A stretch of DNA of 64,000 bases, from assembly GCA_024401275.1 (NCBI GenBank), contig JAKSLJ010000001.1, forward strand, positions 62,001 through 126,000. The letters are read 5' to 3'. Origin of the DNA: Bacteroidaceae bacterium (GTDB lineage Bacteria; Bacteroidota; Bacteroidia; Bacteroidales; Bacteroidaceae). A program made the position numbers and the translations under genes. Below the pieces are notes generated by a model. That model was not told where the DNA came from. It did not search any database and worked only from the letters and a program-made list of their open reading frames with translations. The stretch's first letter is position 1. Each line of letters begins with the position of its first letter. Of this stretch, positions 42,013-50,448 are shown piece after piece.

Positions 42013-42957
42013 TTATGCGAAAAGCTTTGAAACCAAGCTGTGGAGTTGTCGGATGTGGCGCTCATCGGTGCCACAGCAACCGCCGATGATGTTTACTGTG
42101 CGGCTTTCTATAAGAGATTTCAACGCACTGGCAAATGATTCCGGTGTTTCTTTGTAACACCCTGTGCTGTCGGGCAATCCGGCGTTTGGATGTACGGAAA
42201 TCATGCGTGATGTCTTTGAAGCCAACTCTTCTACGAACGGAACAATATTCTTTGCGCCAAACGAGCAGTTGAGTCCTACGGACAAGGCATTGTACCTATC
42301 GGCAAGGTCAACAAGTTGCTCCATCGTATGTCCGGCAAATGTCCTGCCGTCATTGTTGATGGTCATTGAGAGCATCAGTTCCACTCTTTTCCCGAGTTTT
42401 TCCATTGCCGCTTCTGCCGCCTCGCATGCCGTTTCAGCACTCAAAACATCGAATATTGTCTCTATCAGAAGCGCATCAGCACCGCCTTCAATTACAGCTT
42501 CCGCCTGTTCCTGATATGCTTCGCGGAGAGTTTGCCTCTTTGCCTCTCCTTCTTTGCTCGCCATCATAGCTGTCGGACCTATACTTGCAGCCACGAAGCG
42601 CGGTTTTCTGCTGTCCAATGCCGTGTATTCATCGGCTATCTTGCGGGCTATGCTTACGCCGGCAAGGTTCAGTTCCCTTATGCGATCAGCATAGCCGCAC
42701 TCCGCCATGGAGATTCGTTGTGAGGAGAGAGTGTTTGTAGTTACAATATCCGCACCAGCTTCAAGGTAGCGGCGGTGAATTTCGCGTATGACTTCCGGTT
42801 TTTCAATGTTGAGAATATCGGCAATACCTTTGTGGTCGGGTAGGGCAGATTGCACCATCGTGCCCATGGCGCCATCAAGGATAAGTATCTGATTGGCAGC
42901 AGCTTCGCGTAGTGCGGATGAGGTGGTCTTGCTGATGTCTCCGTTCTTTATTTGCAT
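42013..42957 (-). CDS. Homocysteine S-methyltransferase domain protein (MetH N-terminal module only)
   Basis: The 314-residue protein contains one complete homocysteine methyltransferase barrel: ILILDGAMGTMVQ at the start, GADIVTTNTLSSQ, and the zinc Cys in VGLNCSFGA and IIGGCCGT. This matches the first module of cobalamin-dependent MetH, which normally runs on into folate, B12 and activation modules (about 1200 residues). Here the frame stops soon after the last zinc Cys, so it is either a stand-alone enzyme using another methyl donor or works with separate MetH parts encoded elsewhere. There is no sign of a frameshift; the end looks natural. The upstream gap contains a palindromic element. 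Confidence 0.85.
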   Translation of the reverse strand: MQIKNGDISKTTSSALREAAANQILILDGAMGTMVQSALPDHKGIADILNIEKPEVIREIHRRYLEAGADIVTTNTLSSQRISMAECGYADRIRELNLAGVSIARKIADEYTALDSRKPRFVAASIGPTAMMASKEGEAKRQTLREAYQEQAEAVIEGGADALLIETIFDVLSAETACEAAEAAMEKLGKRVELMLSMTINNDGRTFAGHTMEQLVDLADRYNALSVGLNCSFGAKNIVPFVEELASKTSRMISVHPNAGLPDSTGCYKETPESFASALKSLIESRTVNIIGGCCGTDERHIRQLHSLVSKLFA

Positions 42958-42999
42958 TGATTTGCTTGATTAATTAAGGTGAATATATTTTGCCTTTTT

Positions 43000-43074
43000 T
43001 GTAGGGCGAACATTTGTGAGCCGCGATTCTGGCTTTATTGTGCGGTGAAACGGCTCGGAAATCCTCGCCCTACA
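43000..43074. repeat. 75-bp palindromic element TGTAGGGCGAGG, copy 2
   Basis: Left arm is diverged (TGTAGGGCGAACATTTGTGA); the right arm CGGCTCGGAAATCCTCGCCC matches the other copies. It lies upstream of the methyltransferase gene. Confidence 0.8.
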
Positions 43075-43242
43075 TTGTTAACAAAATATGCGGCAAAGTT
43101 ACGGATTGTTTCTGTAATTGCAAATAAATTTGAAAAAACTTGCCTTTTTTTGTAAGATTTATTTGATTTCTGCGTTATATCTAATATATAAACTGATTTT
43201 TTGTTAACAATTGAACATAATTATACCCTAAAAAACAGACAG

Positions 43243-43680
43243 ATGAATAAGCGAATCTTAAAATTGAGTAACTATGTGCTCTCAAGTCTTGTGGGTGCTC
43301 TTGGCTTTTCTTCTTGCCATAGTGGTGACGCTGCGGATGAAGATATACTGTGTGAGTACGGTTGTCCTTTTGCAAGATACGCCATAACCGGCACAATTAC
43401 TGACGAGAATGGTAAACCGTTGGAAGGCAAGGATATAAGGGTGAAAGACAATATTGATTATTGTGTTTCGGAACAGAAGACAGACGCCCACGGAGCCTAT
43501 GCCTATGAGAGAACAAACTCACCAGGCATGGAGAAACTGAAGGTTGTTGTAAGCGATCCTGACAGCATCTATGCGAGCGACTCTACAGATGTTGGGTTTG
43601 TGAAGACAAAAGACGGCGAGGGCACCTGGTTTCAAGGGGAGTACAGCGGTAAGGCTAACTTCAAACTTAAGAAGAAATAA
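43243..43680 (+). CDS. Putative lipoprotein of the radical-SAM-associated type
   Basis: From ATG 43243 the product is 145 residues: a lipoprotein signal (SSLVGALGFSSCHSG), the motif CEYGCPFARYAITGTITDEN, and a carboxypeptidase-regulatory-like beta-sandwich (GKPLEGKDIRVKDN, AHGAYAYERTN). The CEYGxPxAxYxxxGxVxDExG pattern is typical of the small Bacteroidetes lipoproteins often annotated as radical SAM-associated, thought to be matured by a neighbouring radical SAM enzyme. No such enzyme lies next to it in this window, so if it is modified the partner is elsewhere. The longer frame from TTG 43201 would disrupt the signal peptide. Confidence 0.75.
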   Translation: MNKRILKLSNYVLSSLVGALGFSSCHSGDAADEDILCEYGCPFARYAITGTITDENGKPLEGKDIRVKDNIDYCVSEQKTDAHGAYAYERTNSPGMEKLKVVVSDPDSIYASDSTDVGFVKTKDGEGTWFQGEYSGKANFKLKKK

Positions 43681-43720
43681 CGCTGAAAATATTGCTTATT
43701 ATAGCTCCAAACGGCACTTA

Positions 43721-43771
43721 CGAACAGCAATCCTTGGGGAAACGAAAAGTATCGCCAAGGATTGCTGTTCG
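43721..43771. terminator. Long perfect hairpin after the lipoprotein gene
   Basis: CGAACAGCAATCCTTGG (43721-43737) pairs perfectly with 43755-43771 around a 17-base loop. It lies 40 bases after the stop. There is no long T tract (GGTTTCTTAT follows), so it may be a repeat-derived stem that acts as a terminator or mRNA end. Confidence 0.5.
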
Positions 43772-43773
43772 GT

Positions 43774-43853
43774 TTCTTATAAGAAAATGAAATTTTTCTA
43801 GTAAGAAAAAATATTTTTTCTAGTAAGAAACTGAAACTTTTCTTATAAGAAAA
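43774..43853. repeat. Four-unit palindrome element, copy 2
   Basis: Units in order: TTCTTATAAGAA (43774-43785), TTTTTCTAGTAAGAAAA (43793-43809), the same again (43814-43830), and TTTTCTTATAAGAAAA (43838-43853). The two palindrome types match those at 8932-9010 but in a symmetrical order. Confidence 0.85.
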
Positions 43854-43976
43854 TGGATGCTCTCCCTAGGCGTTACGATTCGTTTCACCAAGGAAGAGCA
43901 TCCATTTCACCAAAGGAGAGCATTTCTGCCGCTAACGGAGAGCTTTTATTTTGCTAACGAAGAGCTTTCGTCTCAC
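43853..43976. repeat. Imperfect ~22-bp tandem repeats with GGAGAGC core
   Basis: Units share CACCAAGGAAGAGCAT, CACCAAAGGAGAGCAT, GCTAACGGAGAGCTTT and GCTAACGAAGAGCTTT. The first part also forms a hairpin, ATGGATGCTCT with AGAGCATCCAT. It fills the space up to the DUF3078 stop; the whole 308-base gap 43681-43988 is made of repeats. Confidence 0.65.
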
Positions 43977-43988
43977 CTTCATTGTTGG

Positions 43989-45182
43989 TTAGAAAGAGTA
44001 AGAGAAACCGAGCGAAGCGTACTCCTTAAGCTGGAAATAACCGTAGTCGCTGTCTCGTTTCTTTGAGTCGTCGAAGCGAGGATAGAGGAAGATGTTCGTC
44101 GAAATGTACTTGTTGAAAGTGAAAGTGAAAGTGTTTTCCCACTCAGCTTCAACGCGTTTGTACGATGTGAAGGCATAGAGACGAGTCTTCCATTTTATGT
44201 TGTCGGTGAACTTCCATGTGAGGTCGGCAGTCATGGAGCTACCGAAGTCATGCAGCGTGTGTCCACTTTCAATGCTGTTGCTGCCCAGAAGCGCATTGCG
44301 ACCTACATATCTGAAGTTGTAAGCAAGTGGAGAGATGAGCACCGTTCCTGTGAGCTTCTTCTTGAAAGCCTCCATCTTGTACTGCATACCGATAGAGAGG
44401 TTCACATTGAGTGGCGAGCAGAAGTCAGAATAAATCTTCGGATCGTTTGATTTATAGCCAGTTGTGAACTGCGTGTAAGTAAGGAGCTGTATCGTGTAGT
44501 ACCATCTCTTTGTTGCCTGCAGACCAAGCTTTCCTGTGTATCGCAGAAGGTCTTCCGAGGTCTTGAACTGGTGGAGCGTATCGCCGCGAGTGCTCTGGAA
44601 ACCGAGTCGTGCCTCGAGTTTGTTGTCCCAAGTGAGTTTCGACTTGTTGTTGTAGTTCGCTTCCAGCGTACCGCTTGCTACGAAAGAGTAGTTGCTTTCG
44701 CCACCTTTATACCAGTTGCCCGATACATAGTTTTGCATAAATTGCAGGTGGTAGTCGCCTTTTATGGTCCAGAAATTAGGTTTTTTCACGACAATTGTAA
44801 CCGGATCTTCCGGCACGATGTCGTCAATAATGTCTATTGTCTTGTCAGTGATTTCTGTCTTATATTCAGAAGGTTTCGTGTTAATCGTAGGTATGCTTTG
44901 CTCTTCTTGGAGTGCTGCATCTGTAATGCGAACAAGGTCAGGGCGGTTCAAGTAAGTATAGATGAGGGCATTGTCTGCCGCATCGTCCGAGTTTGAGGCA
45001 GTCTTGCCAGCCGGAATGTCAAAGTCAAACTGCTTGTTGATTGCTTGACGAGAGTAAGTTAGCGGCGAAAACAGTTTGTATTTTGCTGTTTCAGAAGCTA
45101 TTGTGTCCACATCATCGGCAAGCGCAACAGCAGGGCATGCAAGGAGTAATATGAATAATATAAAAGGGTTTAATCTATTCAT
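43989..45182 (-). CDS. DUF3078 outer-membrane beta-barrel protein
   Basis: The 397-residue protein has a signal peptide (1-22) and a beta-barrel-like second half with alternating hydrophobic strands and the DUF3078 signature FWTIKGDYHLQFMQNYVSGNWYKGG, split here as two blocks. Later strands include KLTWDNKLEARLGFQS and WYYTIQLLTYTQFTTGY. The C-terminus ends in aromatic residues (LGFSYSF), as in outer-membrane barrels inserted by the BAM complex. Function of the family is unknown. It is a single-gene unit, divergent from yidC. Confidence 0.85.
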   Translation of the reverse strand: MNRLNPFILFILLLACPAVALADDVDTIASETAKYKLFSPLTYSRQAINKQFDFDIPAGKTASNSDDAADNALIYTYLNRPDLVRITDAALQEEQSIPTINTKPSEYKTEITDKTIDIIDDIVPEDPVTIVVKKPNFWTIKGDYHLQFMQNYVSGNWYKGGESNYSFVASGTLEANYNNKSKLTWDNKLEARLGFQSTRGDTLHQFKTSEDLLRYTGKLGLQATKRWYYTIQLLTYTQFTTGYKSNDPKIYSDFCSPLNVNLSIGMQYKMEAFKKKLTGTVLISPLAYNFRYVGRNALLGSNSIESGHTLHDFGSSMTADLTWKFTDNIKWKTRLYAFTSYKRVEAEWENTFTFTFNKYISTNIFLYPRFDDSKKRDSDYGYFQLKEYASLGFSYSF

Positions 45183-45215
45183 GCAATTGATTGTTTAATG
45201 TGTATTTTGTGGCTG

Positions 45216-45246
45216 CAAAATTAATTATATATTTGCAAAAAACAAA
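45216..45246 (-). promoter_or_regulatory. Promoter of the DUF3078 gene
   Basis: Minus strand TTTG (45243-45246), 19-base spacer, TAATTTTG (45216-45223) followed by CAGCC. Confidence 0.7.
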
Positions 45247-45282
45247 GTTTTTAGCAGTTATTGACTAAAAGAATGTTAAAAA

Positions 45283-45314
45283 TTGCGGAATATTCTATTT
45301 TTTTTCTAACTTTG
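45283..45314 (+). promoter_or_regulatory. Promoter of yidC
   Basis: TTG (45283-45285), 21-base spacer, TAACTTTG (45307-45314). The leader is about 45 bases. Confidence 0.65.
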
Positions 45315-45367
45315 CGCACTGTTTGTGCTTATACAAAATAGTATTTGAATAGAAAATAAACATAGAA

Positions 45368-47260
45368 ATGGATAAAAATACACTTACCGGATTTATACTT
45401 ATCGCGCTGGTGCTCATAGGCTTCAGCTGGTACACAAAACCTTCGGACGAGGAGATTGCTGCTAAGATGAAGCAGGACTCAATCGCCGCAGTAAAAGCAG
45501 AAGAGGCAAAGAATAGGGCGGATGCCGCAAAGACTGCAAAGGCTTCCGAGCAGGCAAAGGCTGCTGCAATGCTTCAGGATTCAGCTGCCGCTTCAGCCAA
45601 GGCAGAGAATATCGTGCTCAAGAATGATAAGGTAGAACTTACTCTTTCTACAAAGGGAGGTACAGTACAGAAGGCAGTCATCAAGGGTTACAAGGACATG
45701 GAGAACAAGGGAGATGTGGTACTCTTTGACAAGGACGAGCAGCAGCTTTCTTACATGCTTGCCGCAAAGACTGTAAACATCAACACTGCCGACCTCGTGT
45801 TCGCCGCTTCAAACAAGAGCGACTCTACCGTAACACTCACGGCTTCAGTGAATGGCGGCGGAAAGATTGTCTTCGACTATTCGCTCAACAATAACTATCT
45901 CCTCGGTCTTTCGCTCAAGGCAGAAGGCATGAGCGGACAGTTTGCTCCTGACTATAAGAAGCTTTCAATCAACTGGAAAGACCATCTCCGCCAGCAGGAG
46001 AGAGGTTTCACTTTCGAGAATCGCTACTCTAATCTCACATATCATTATACAGAGGGCGGCACAGACAAGCTCTCAGAGGCTGGCAACTATACTGACGAGC
46101 CACAGGACGACGAGGATGAGACAATCGACTGGATTGCGTTCAAGAATCAGTTCTTCTCTGCTGTGATGATAACTGGCACAGACTTCGGCAAGGACGGCAA
46201 GTTTACTTCTCTCTGTGAAGATAAGGGTAGCAAGTATCTCAAGAACTATGAAGCTTCCGTAAAGACAGACTTCGACCCAACTGGCGCAAAGCCAACAGAA
46301 CTTGAGTTCTACTACGGTCCGAACGATTTCCGCCTTCTTAAGGACATGAACGACGAGAGCAAGTTTGCTGAGGCAAAGGATCTTGAACTTCATAAGCTTA
46401 TCTATCTCGGATGGCCTCTCGTTCGTCTTATCAACCGCTGGTTCACAATCTATGTTTTCGACTGGCTCACATCTATGGGCATTCCAATGGGTATTGTGAT
46501 TCTTATCATCACTTTGCTCCTCAAGCTCATTACCTTCCCAATGGTCAAGAAGAGCTACATGTCGTCTGCAAAGATGCGCGTGCTTAAGCCAAAACTCGAC
46601 GAGGCTACAAAGAAATACGATAAGCCGGAAGATGCGATGATGAAGCAGCAGGCTATGATGCAGATGTATCAGGAGTACGGAGTAAGTCCGCTCTCAGGCT
46701 GTTTACCAATGCTTATTCAGATGCCTATCTGGATTGCGATGTTCAACTTCGTGCCAAATGCTATCCAGCTTCGTCGCGAAAGCTTCCTTTGGATGGACGA
46801 TCTCTCTACTTATGACCCAATCATTGAGTGGGGAACAAATATCTGGCTCATCGGCGATCACCTCTCTCTTACTTGTATTCTCTTCTGCGTGGGCAACCTC
46901 CTCTACTCTTGGATGACTATGCGTCAGCAGAAAGATCAGATGGTTGGTCAGCAGGCAGATCAGATGAAGATGATGCAGTGGATGATGATGCTCATGCCGC
47001 TGATGTTCTTCTTCATGTTCAACGACTACTCTTCAGGTCTTAACTTCTACTACTTTATCTCACTCTTCTTCTCGGCAGCTATCATGTGGACACTCCGCAA
47101 GACAACTAACGATGCTAAGCTCCTTGCTTATCTTGAAGCACGCAAGGCTGAGCGTAAGGCTAACCCACAGAAGATGAGCGGTATGGCAAAGCGCCTTGCT
47201 GAGCTCCAGAAGCAGGCTGAGGAAATGCAGCGCCAGAAGGAAAACGGCTGGAAAAAATAA
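45368..47260 (+). CDS. yidC: Membrane protein insertase YidC
   Basis: The 630-residue insertase has an N-terminal membrane anchor (LTGFILIALVLIGFSWY), a coiled linker, a large periplasmic beta-supersandwich (about 65-330) and the conserved Oxa1/YidC core (about 350-580): FPMVKKSYMSSAKMRVLKP, YGVSPLSGCLPMLIQMPIWI and FNDYSSGLNFYYFISL. It inserts membrane proteins alone or with SecYEG. The C-terminal tail is basic. Length matches other Bacteroidetes YidC proteins. It begins a rightward group with dut, TPR, DUF4292 and EnvC-like genes. Confidence 0.97.
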   Translation: MDKNTLTGFILIALVLIGFSWYTKPSDEEIAAKMKQDSIAAVKAEEAKNRADAAKTAKASEQAKAAAMLQDSAAASAKAENIVLKNDKVELTLSTKGGTVQKAVIKGYKDMENKGDVVLFDKDEQQLSYMLAAKTVNINTADLVFAASNKSDSTVTLTASVNGGGKIVFDYSLNNNYLLGLSLKAEGMSGQFAPDYKKLSINWKDHLRQQERGFTFENRYSNLTYHYTEGGTDKLSEAGNYTDEPQDDEDETIDWIAFKNQFFSAVMITGTDFGKDGKFTSLCEDKGSKYLKNYEASVKTDFDPTGAKPTELEFYYGPNDFRLLKDMNDESKFAEAKDLELHKLIYLGWPLVRLINRWFTIYVFDWLTSMGIPMGIVILIITLLLKLITFPMVKKSYMSSAKMRVLKPKLDEATKKYDKPEDAMMKQQAMMQMYQEYGVSPLSGCLPMLIQMPIWIAMFNFVPNAIQLRRESFLWMDDLSTYDPIIEWGTNIWLIGDHLSLTCILFCVGNLLYSWMTMRQQKDQMVGQQADQMKMMQWMMMLMPLMFFFMFNDYSSGLNFYYFISLFFSAAIMWTLRKTTNDAKLLAYLEARKAERKANPQKMSGMAKRLAELQKQAEEMQRQKENGWKK

Positions 47261-47316
47261 CCCACTTCAATTTTAACAGGGATGATTTTGCGTCATCCCG
47301 CAAATAAAACGAAACG

Positions 47317-47748
47317 ATGACTATCAGAATAATAAACAAAAGCCACCATCCACTTCCTGCCTATGCCACAGAACAAAGCGCAGGCATGGATCTTCGTGCG
47401 TTCATTGAAGAACCTATCGTGCTTCATCCAATGGAGAGAAAGCTCATTCATACCGGTCTTTACATGGCTTTGCCAAAAGGCTATGAGGCACAGGTTCGTC
47501 CACGCTCAGGTCTTGCACTCAAGCATGGTATCACGGTCTTGAACACACCAGGCACGATAGACGCTGACTATCGCGGCGAACTCGGCATAGTGCTCATTAA
47601 CCTTTCTACAGAGGACTTCACAATTAACGACGGTGAGCGTATTGCGCAGATGGTTATCGCAAAGCACGAAACTCCAGAACTTATTGAGGTTGAGGAACTT
47701 GACGACACAGAGCGCGGAGCTGGCGGCTATGGTCATACAGGCAAGTAA
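47317..47748 (+). CDS. dut: dUTP diphosphatase
   Basis: A 143-residue trimeric dUTPase that turns dUTP into dUMP, preventing uracil in DNA and supplying dTMP synthesis. All five motifs are visible: SAGMDLRAF (1), [12 protein letters not shown] (2), [14 protein letters not shown] (3), GERIAQMVI (4) and [11 protein letters not shown] (5), the last closing over the active site. It ends three bases before the GTG of the next gene. Confidence 0.97.
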   Translation: MTIRIINKSHHPLPAYATEQSAGMDLRAFIEEPIVLHPMERKLIHTGLYMALPKGYEAQVRPRSGLALKHGITVLNTPGTIDADYRGELGIVLINLSTEDFTINDGERIAQMVIAKHETPELIEVEELDDTERGAGGYGHTGK

Positions 47749-47751
47749 AAG

Positions 47752-49497
47752 GTGAAAAAACTACTCTACATATTATTCTCTCTCATTCCTTCCTTCGCTT
47801 TTGCGCAGGATGGGGATAAGTCTGTCGATAAGGTTCAACTCATTGACTCCCTCTATGCCGATTTCATCGGCCTTGAGGTGCAGGACTTGTATGACTCTGC
47901 GTATGTGGTGCTCAAGAAATGCTATGAACTTGATCCAGAAGCTGCCGAACTGAACTACCAGATGGCACTTTATGATAGAATGTATGCGCGCGAGGATTCT
48001 ACTCAAGCTGGCGAAGACGCTATGACTGGCGTTATGGAGAAGTTGAGAAAAGCCTATGAGAAAGAGCCGGACAATAAGAAGTATGTTGTTACGCTGCTGA
48101 ATGCAAGCGCAGAGACGGGTGATACCACTTTGGTTCAGCCACTCCTTGAACATATCGTCGAGCTGGACAGAACGAATGAGCAGTATATCTATGTCTTGCT
48201 CCGACTTTATGAGAGCAAGGAAGAGTACGAGAAGGAACTGAACCTGCTGAACAGACTTGAGGAAGTAACAGGTTCTTCTACTGGCATTGAGATGTATCGT
48301 TTCGATGCTTTGAGAAAGACAAAGGGCGACAAGGCTGCCCTAAAATACTTGAATAATCTGATAAAGAAATCGCCTCAGGAGAGTCAGTATTATGCAGCCC
48401 TGGCTTACTACTATGAGGAAAAAGAGAACTTCAAGAAGGCTATCCCGCAATATGAGAAGGCAATGCAGCTCGACCCTTCTGAGCCGAATTACCAATATAG
48501 CTATATAGGTTGCCTTGAAAAGATGGGCAACGATGCGGAAGCCCGCCAGCAGAAACTTGCGATCATAAACAATCCGAAATCTTCTTCTGAGCTGAAAGTG
48601 CAGCTCGTCCGCGATCTCCTAGAGGAATTTGAGACAGAGGAAAACGGAACGGAGCGCATGATGCAGATGTTCCGCACAGCACTGAAACAACCTCAGGAAA
48701 CTACCGACCTCACTCAACTCTACATCGGCTATATGGGAATGCAGAAGTATTCTCATGATTCTATAGCAAATGCTCTGAAGGATGTTCTTGCGATAGAGCC
48801 TACAAACGAGGATGCTTATCTATTCCTTCTCAACTATTACGAAAGTATTGACGAGAAGAAACTGCTTGCAGAAACTTGTCAGCAGGCTATTGACAATGGA
48901 GTAGATAAACTGGAGTTCTACTTCTATCAGGGCATTTACTACTATCAGCTCGATGATAAGGATAAGGCTTTGCAAGCATTCCAGAATGCTGTTGCTAACC
49001 GTAAGTTTGCCAACAATCCGAAGCTTTATGCCGAATGCTATAGCCTTATCGGTTCCATTTATCACGAGAAAGACAGTTTGGAAAAGGCTTTTGAGGCTTA
49101 TGAGGAATGCCTGAAATGGGATGCCGACAATATTGAAACGCTCAATAACTATGCTTACTATCTCTCTGTTGAGGGGAAGGACCTTGAACGTGCTGAGAAG
49201 ATGAGCAAGAGAACCATCATTGCCGAACCGAACAAGGGCATCTATCTTGATACCTACGCATGGATTCTTTATATGATGGGACGCTATGATGAGGCGGCTA
49301 CATATATCAACAAGGCTATTGCAGATACTGGTAATGTCAGCGCGGAGGAATATGAACACGCCGGCGACATATACTACAAGCTTAACGAAAAGGAGGCGGC
49401 AGTGGCTTATTGGGAACTTGCCCTCATGAAGGCTGAGCAGGAAGAAGGTTATGACAAGGCTGAGCTTGAGCGTAAAATTAAGACAAAGAAACTCTGA
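47752..49497 (+). CDS. Secreted tetratricopeptide-repeat protein
   Basis: The 581-residue protein begins at GTG 47752 with a signal peptide (KKLLYILFSLIPSFAFAQ). The rest is a solenoid of TPR repeats (for example YYEEKENFKKAIPQYEKAMQ and ETLNNYAYYLSVEGKDLERA). The gene lies between dut and the DUF4292 lipoprotein, an order widespread in Bacteroidetes, and is probably translated with them. TPR proteins at this place are thought to act in envelope assembly, but this is by association only. Confidence 0.88.
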   Translation: MKKLLYILFSLIPSFAFAQDGDKSVDKVQLIDSLYADFIGLEVQDLYDSAYVVLKKCYELDPEAAELNYQMALYDRMYAREDSTQAGEDAMTGVMEKLRKAYEKEPDNKKYVVTLLNASAETGDTTLVQPLLEHIVELDRTNEQYIYVLLRLYESKEEYEKELNLLNRLEEVTGSSTGIEMYRFDALRKTKGDKAALKYLNNLIKKSPQESQYYAALAYYYEEKENFKKAIPQYEKAMQLDPSEPNYQYSYIGCLEKMGNDAEARQQKLAIINNPKSSSELKVQLVRDLLEEFETEENGTERMMQMFRTALKQPQETTDLTQLYIGYMGMQKYSHDSIANALKDVLAIEPTNEDAYLFLLNYYESIDEKKLLAETCQQAIDNGVDKLEFYFYQGIYYYQLDDKDKALQAFQNAVANRKFANNPKLYAECYSLIGSIYHEKDSLEKAFEAYEECLKWDADNIETLNNYAYYLSVEGKDLERAEKMSKRTIIAEPNKGIYLDTYAWILYMMGRYDEAATYINKAIADTGNVSAEEYEHAGDIYYKLNEKEAAVAYWELALMKAEQEEGYDKAELERKIKTKKL

Positions 49498-49502
49498 AAG
49501 TA

Positions 49503-50378
49503 ATGGAAATGAAGAAAATACTAGTCATATTTTTTGCTACATTGATGCTTGCATCATGTGGTAGCAAGAAGGTACTTACGCAAGACCCTACTACACCTTC
49601 TGTGGATGTGGTTGAGCCGGTAAACACTACTGCTTTCCTTAAGAAAGTTCGTGGAAACGCTGTTGATGTGCAGAACATCGTGGCAGACCTTGACTTTACC
49701 CTTGCTTCTGGTGGCAAGGATGTTTCTGTCGGAGGTAGCCTGCGTATGAAGAAAGATGATGTTATACGCGTACAACTCGTGGCTTTCGGACTGATGGAGG
49801 TTGGTCGCCTTGAATTCACGAAGGACTATGTTCTTATCATGGACAAGATACATAAGCAGTATGTCCAGGAAGATTATAATAATGTGAGTTTCCTTAAGGA
49901 AAACGGACTTGACTTCTCTGCGCTTCAGGCTCTTCTTTGGAATCAGCTCTATGTGCCGGGTGCCAAGGATGTTTCTGATTCTCAGTTGAAAGAGTTTGCC
50001 GTAAATACGACGAGTGGCTCGAAGACAAGTGATATTGTGCTCAATCGCGGAAACTTCAAGTATAAGTGGCTCGCGAATAATCTTACCGCCCTCCTTGAGA
50101 ACGTGGATGTGAACTACAAGAGCAGTACTCATGGCAGTACGAATGTGAACTGTAAGTATTCTAAATTCACGAATATGGGAGCAAAGAAGTTTCCTACAAA
50201 CATCCAACTTACTCTTGAAACATCTGCCTTGAAGCCTGCAAAGACTCTCCGCTTCGGCTTTGTCCTAAGCGATATTTCGCACTCGGATAAGTGGGAGAAG
50301 CGCACAGAACCTTCCAAGAAGTACGAAAAGGTGAGTGTGGAAAAGATGCTCAGCTCGCTTATGAGTATTGCAAAGTAA
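49503..50378 (+). CDS. DUF4292 lipoprotein
   Basis: A 291-residue lipoprotein (signal IFFATLMLASCGSKKVL; lipid on Cys). The body is a beta-rich fold related to LolB/LolA-like proteins: DLDFTLASGGKDVSVGGSLR, RVQLVAFGLMEVGRLEF, YVLIMDKIHKQYVQ. DUF4292 proteins are conserved next to the M23/EnvC gene in Bacteroidetes and may help move lipids or lipoproteins. It begins 5 bases after the TPR gene stop. ATG 49503 (MEMKK) and the internal ATG at 49509 are both possible starts. Confidence 0.87.
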   Translation: MEMKKILVIFFATLMLASCGSKKVLTQDPTTPSVDVVEPVNTTAFLKKVRGNAVDVQNIVADLDFTLASGGKDVSVGGSLRMKKDDVIRVQLVAFGLMEVGRLEFTKDYVLIMDKIHKQYVQEDYNNVSFLKENGLDFSALQALLWNQLYVPGAKDVSDSQLKEFAVNTTSGSKTSDIVLNRGNFKYKWLANNLTALLENVDVNYKSSTHGSTNVNCKYSKFTNMGAKKFPTNIQLTLETSALKPAKTLRFGFVLSDISHSDKWEKRTEPSKKYEKVSVEKMLSSLMSIAK

Positions 50379-50448
50379 TGATTTCGTAATGGACATCGCA
50401 CTTTTTGCCAATATATAGTATGCCTACATATAATATATTATACAGAAA

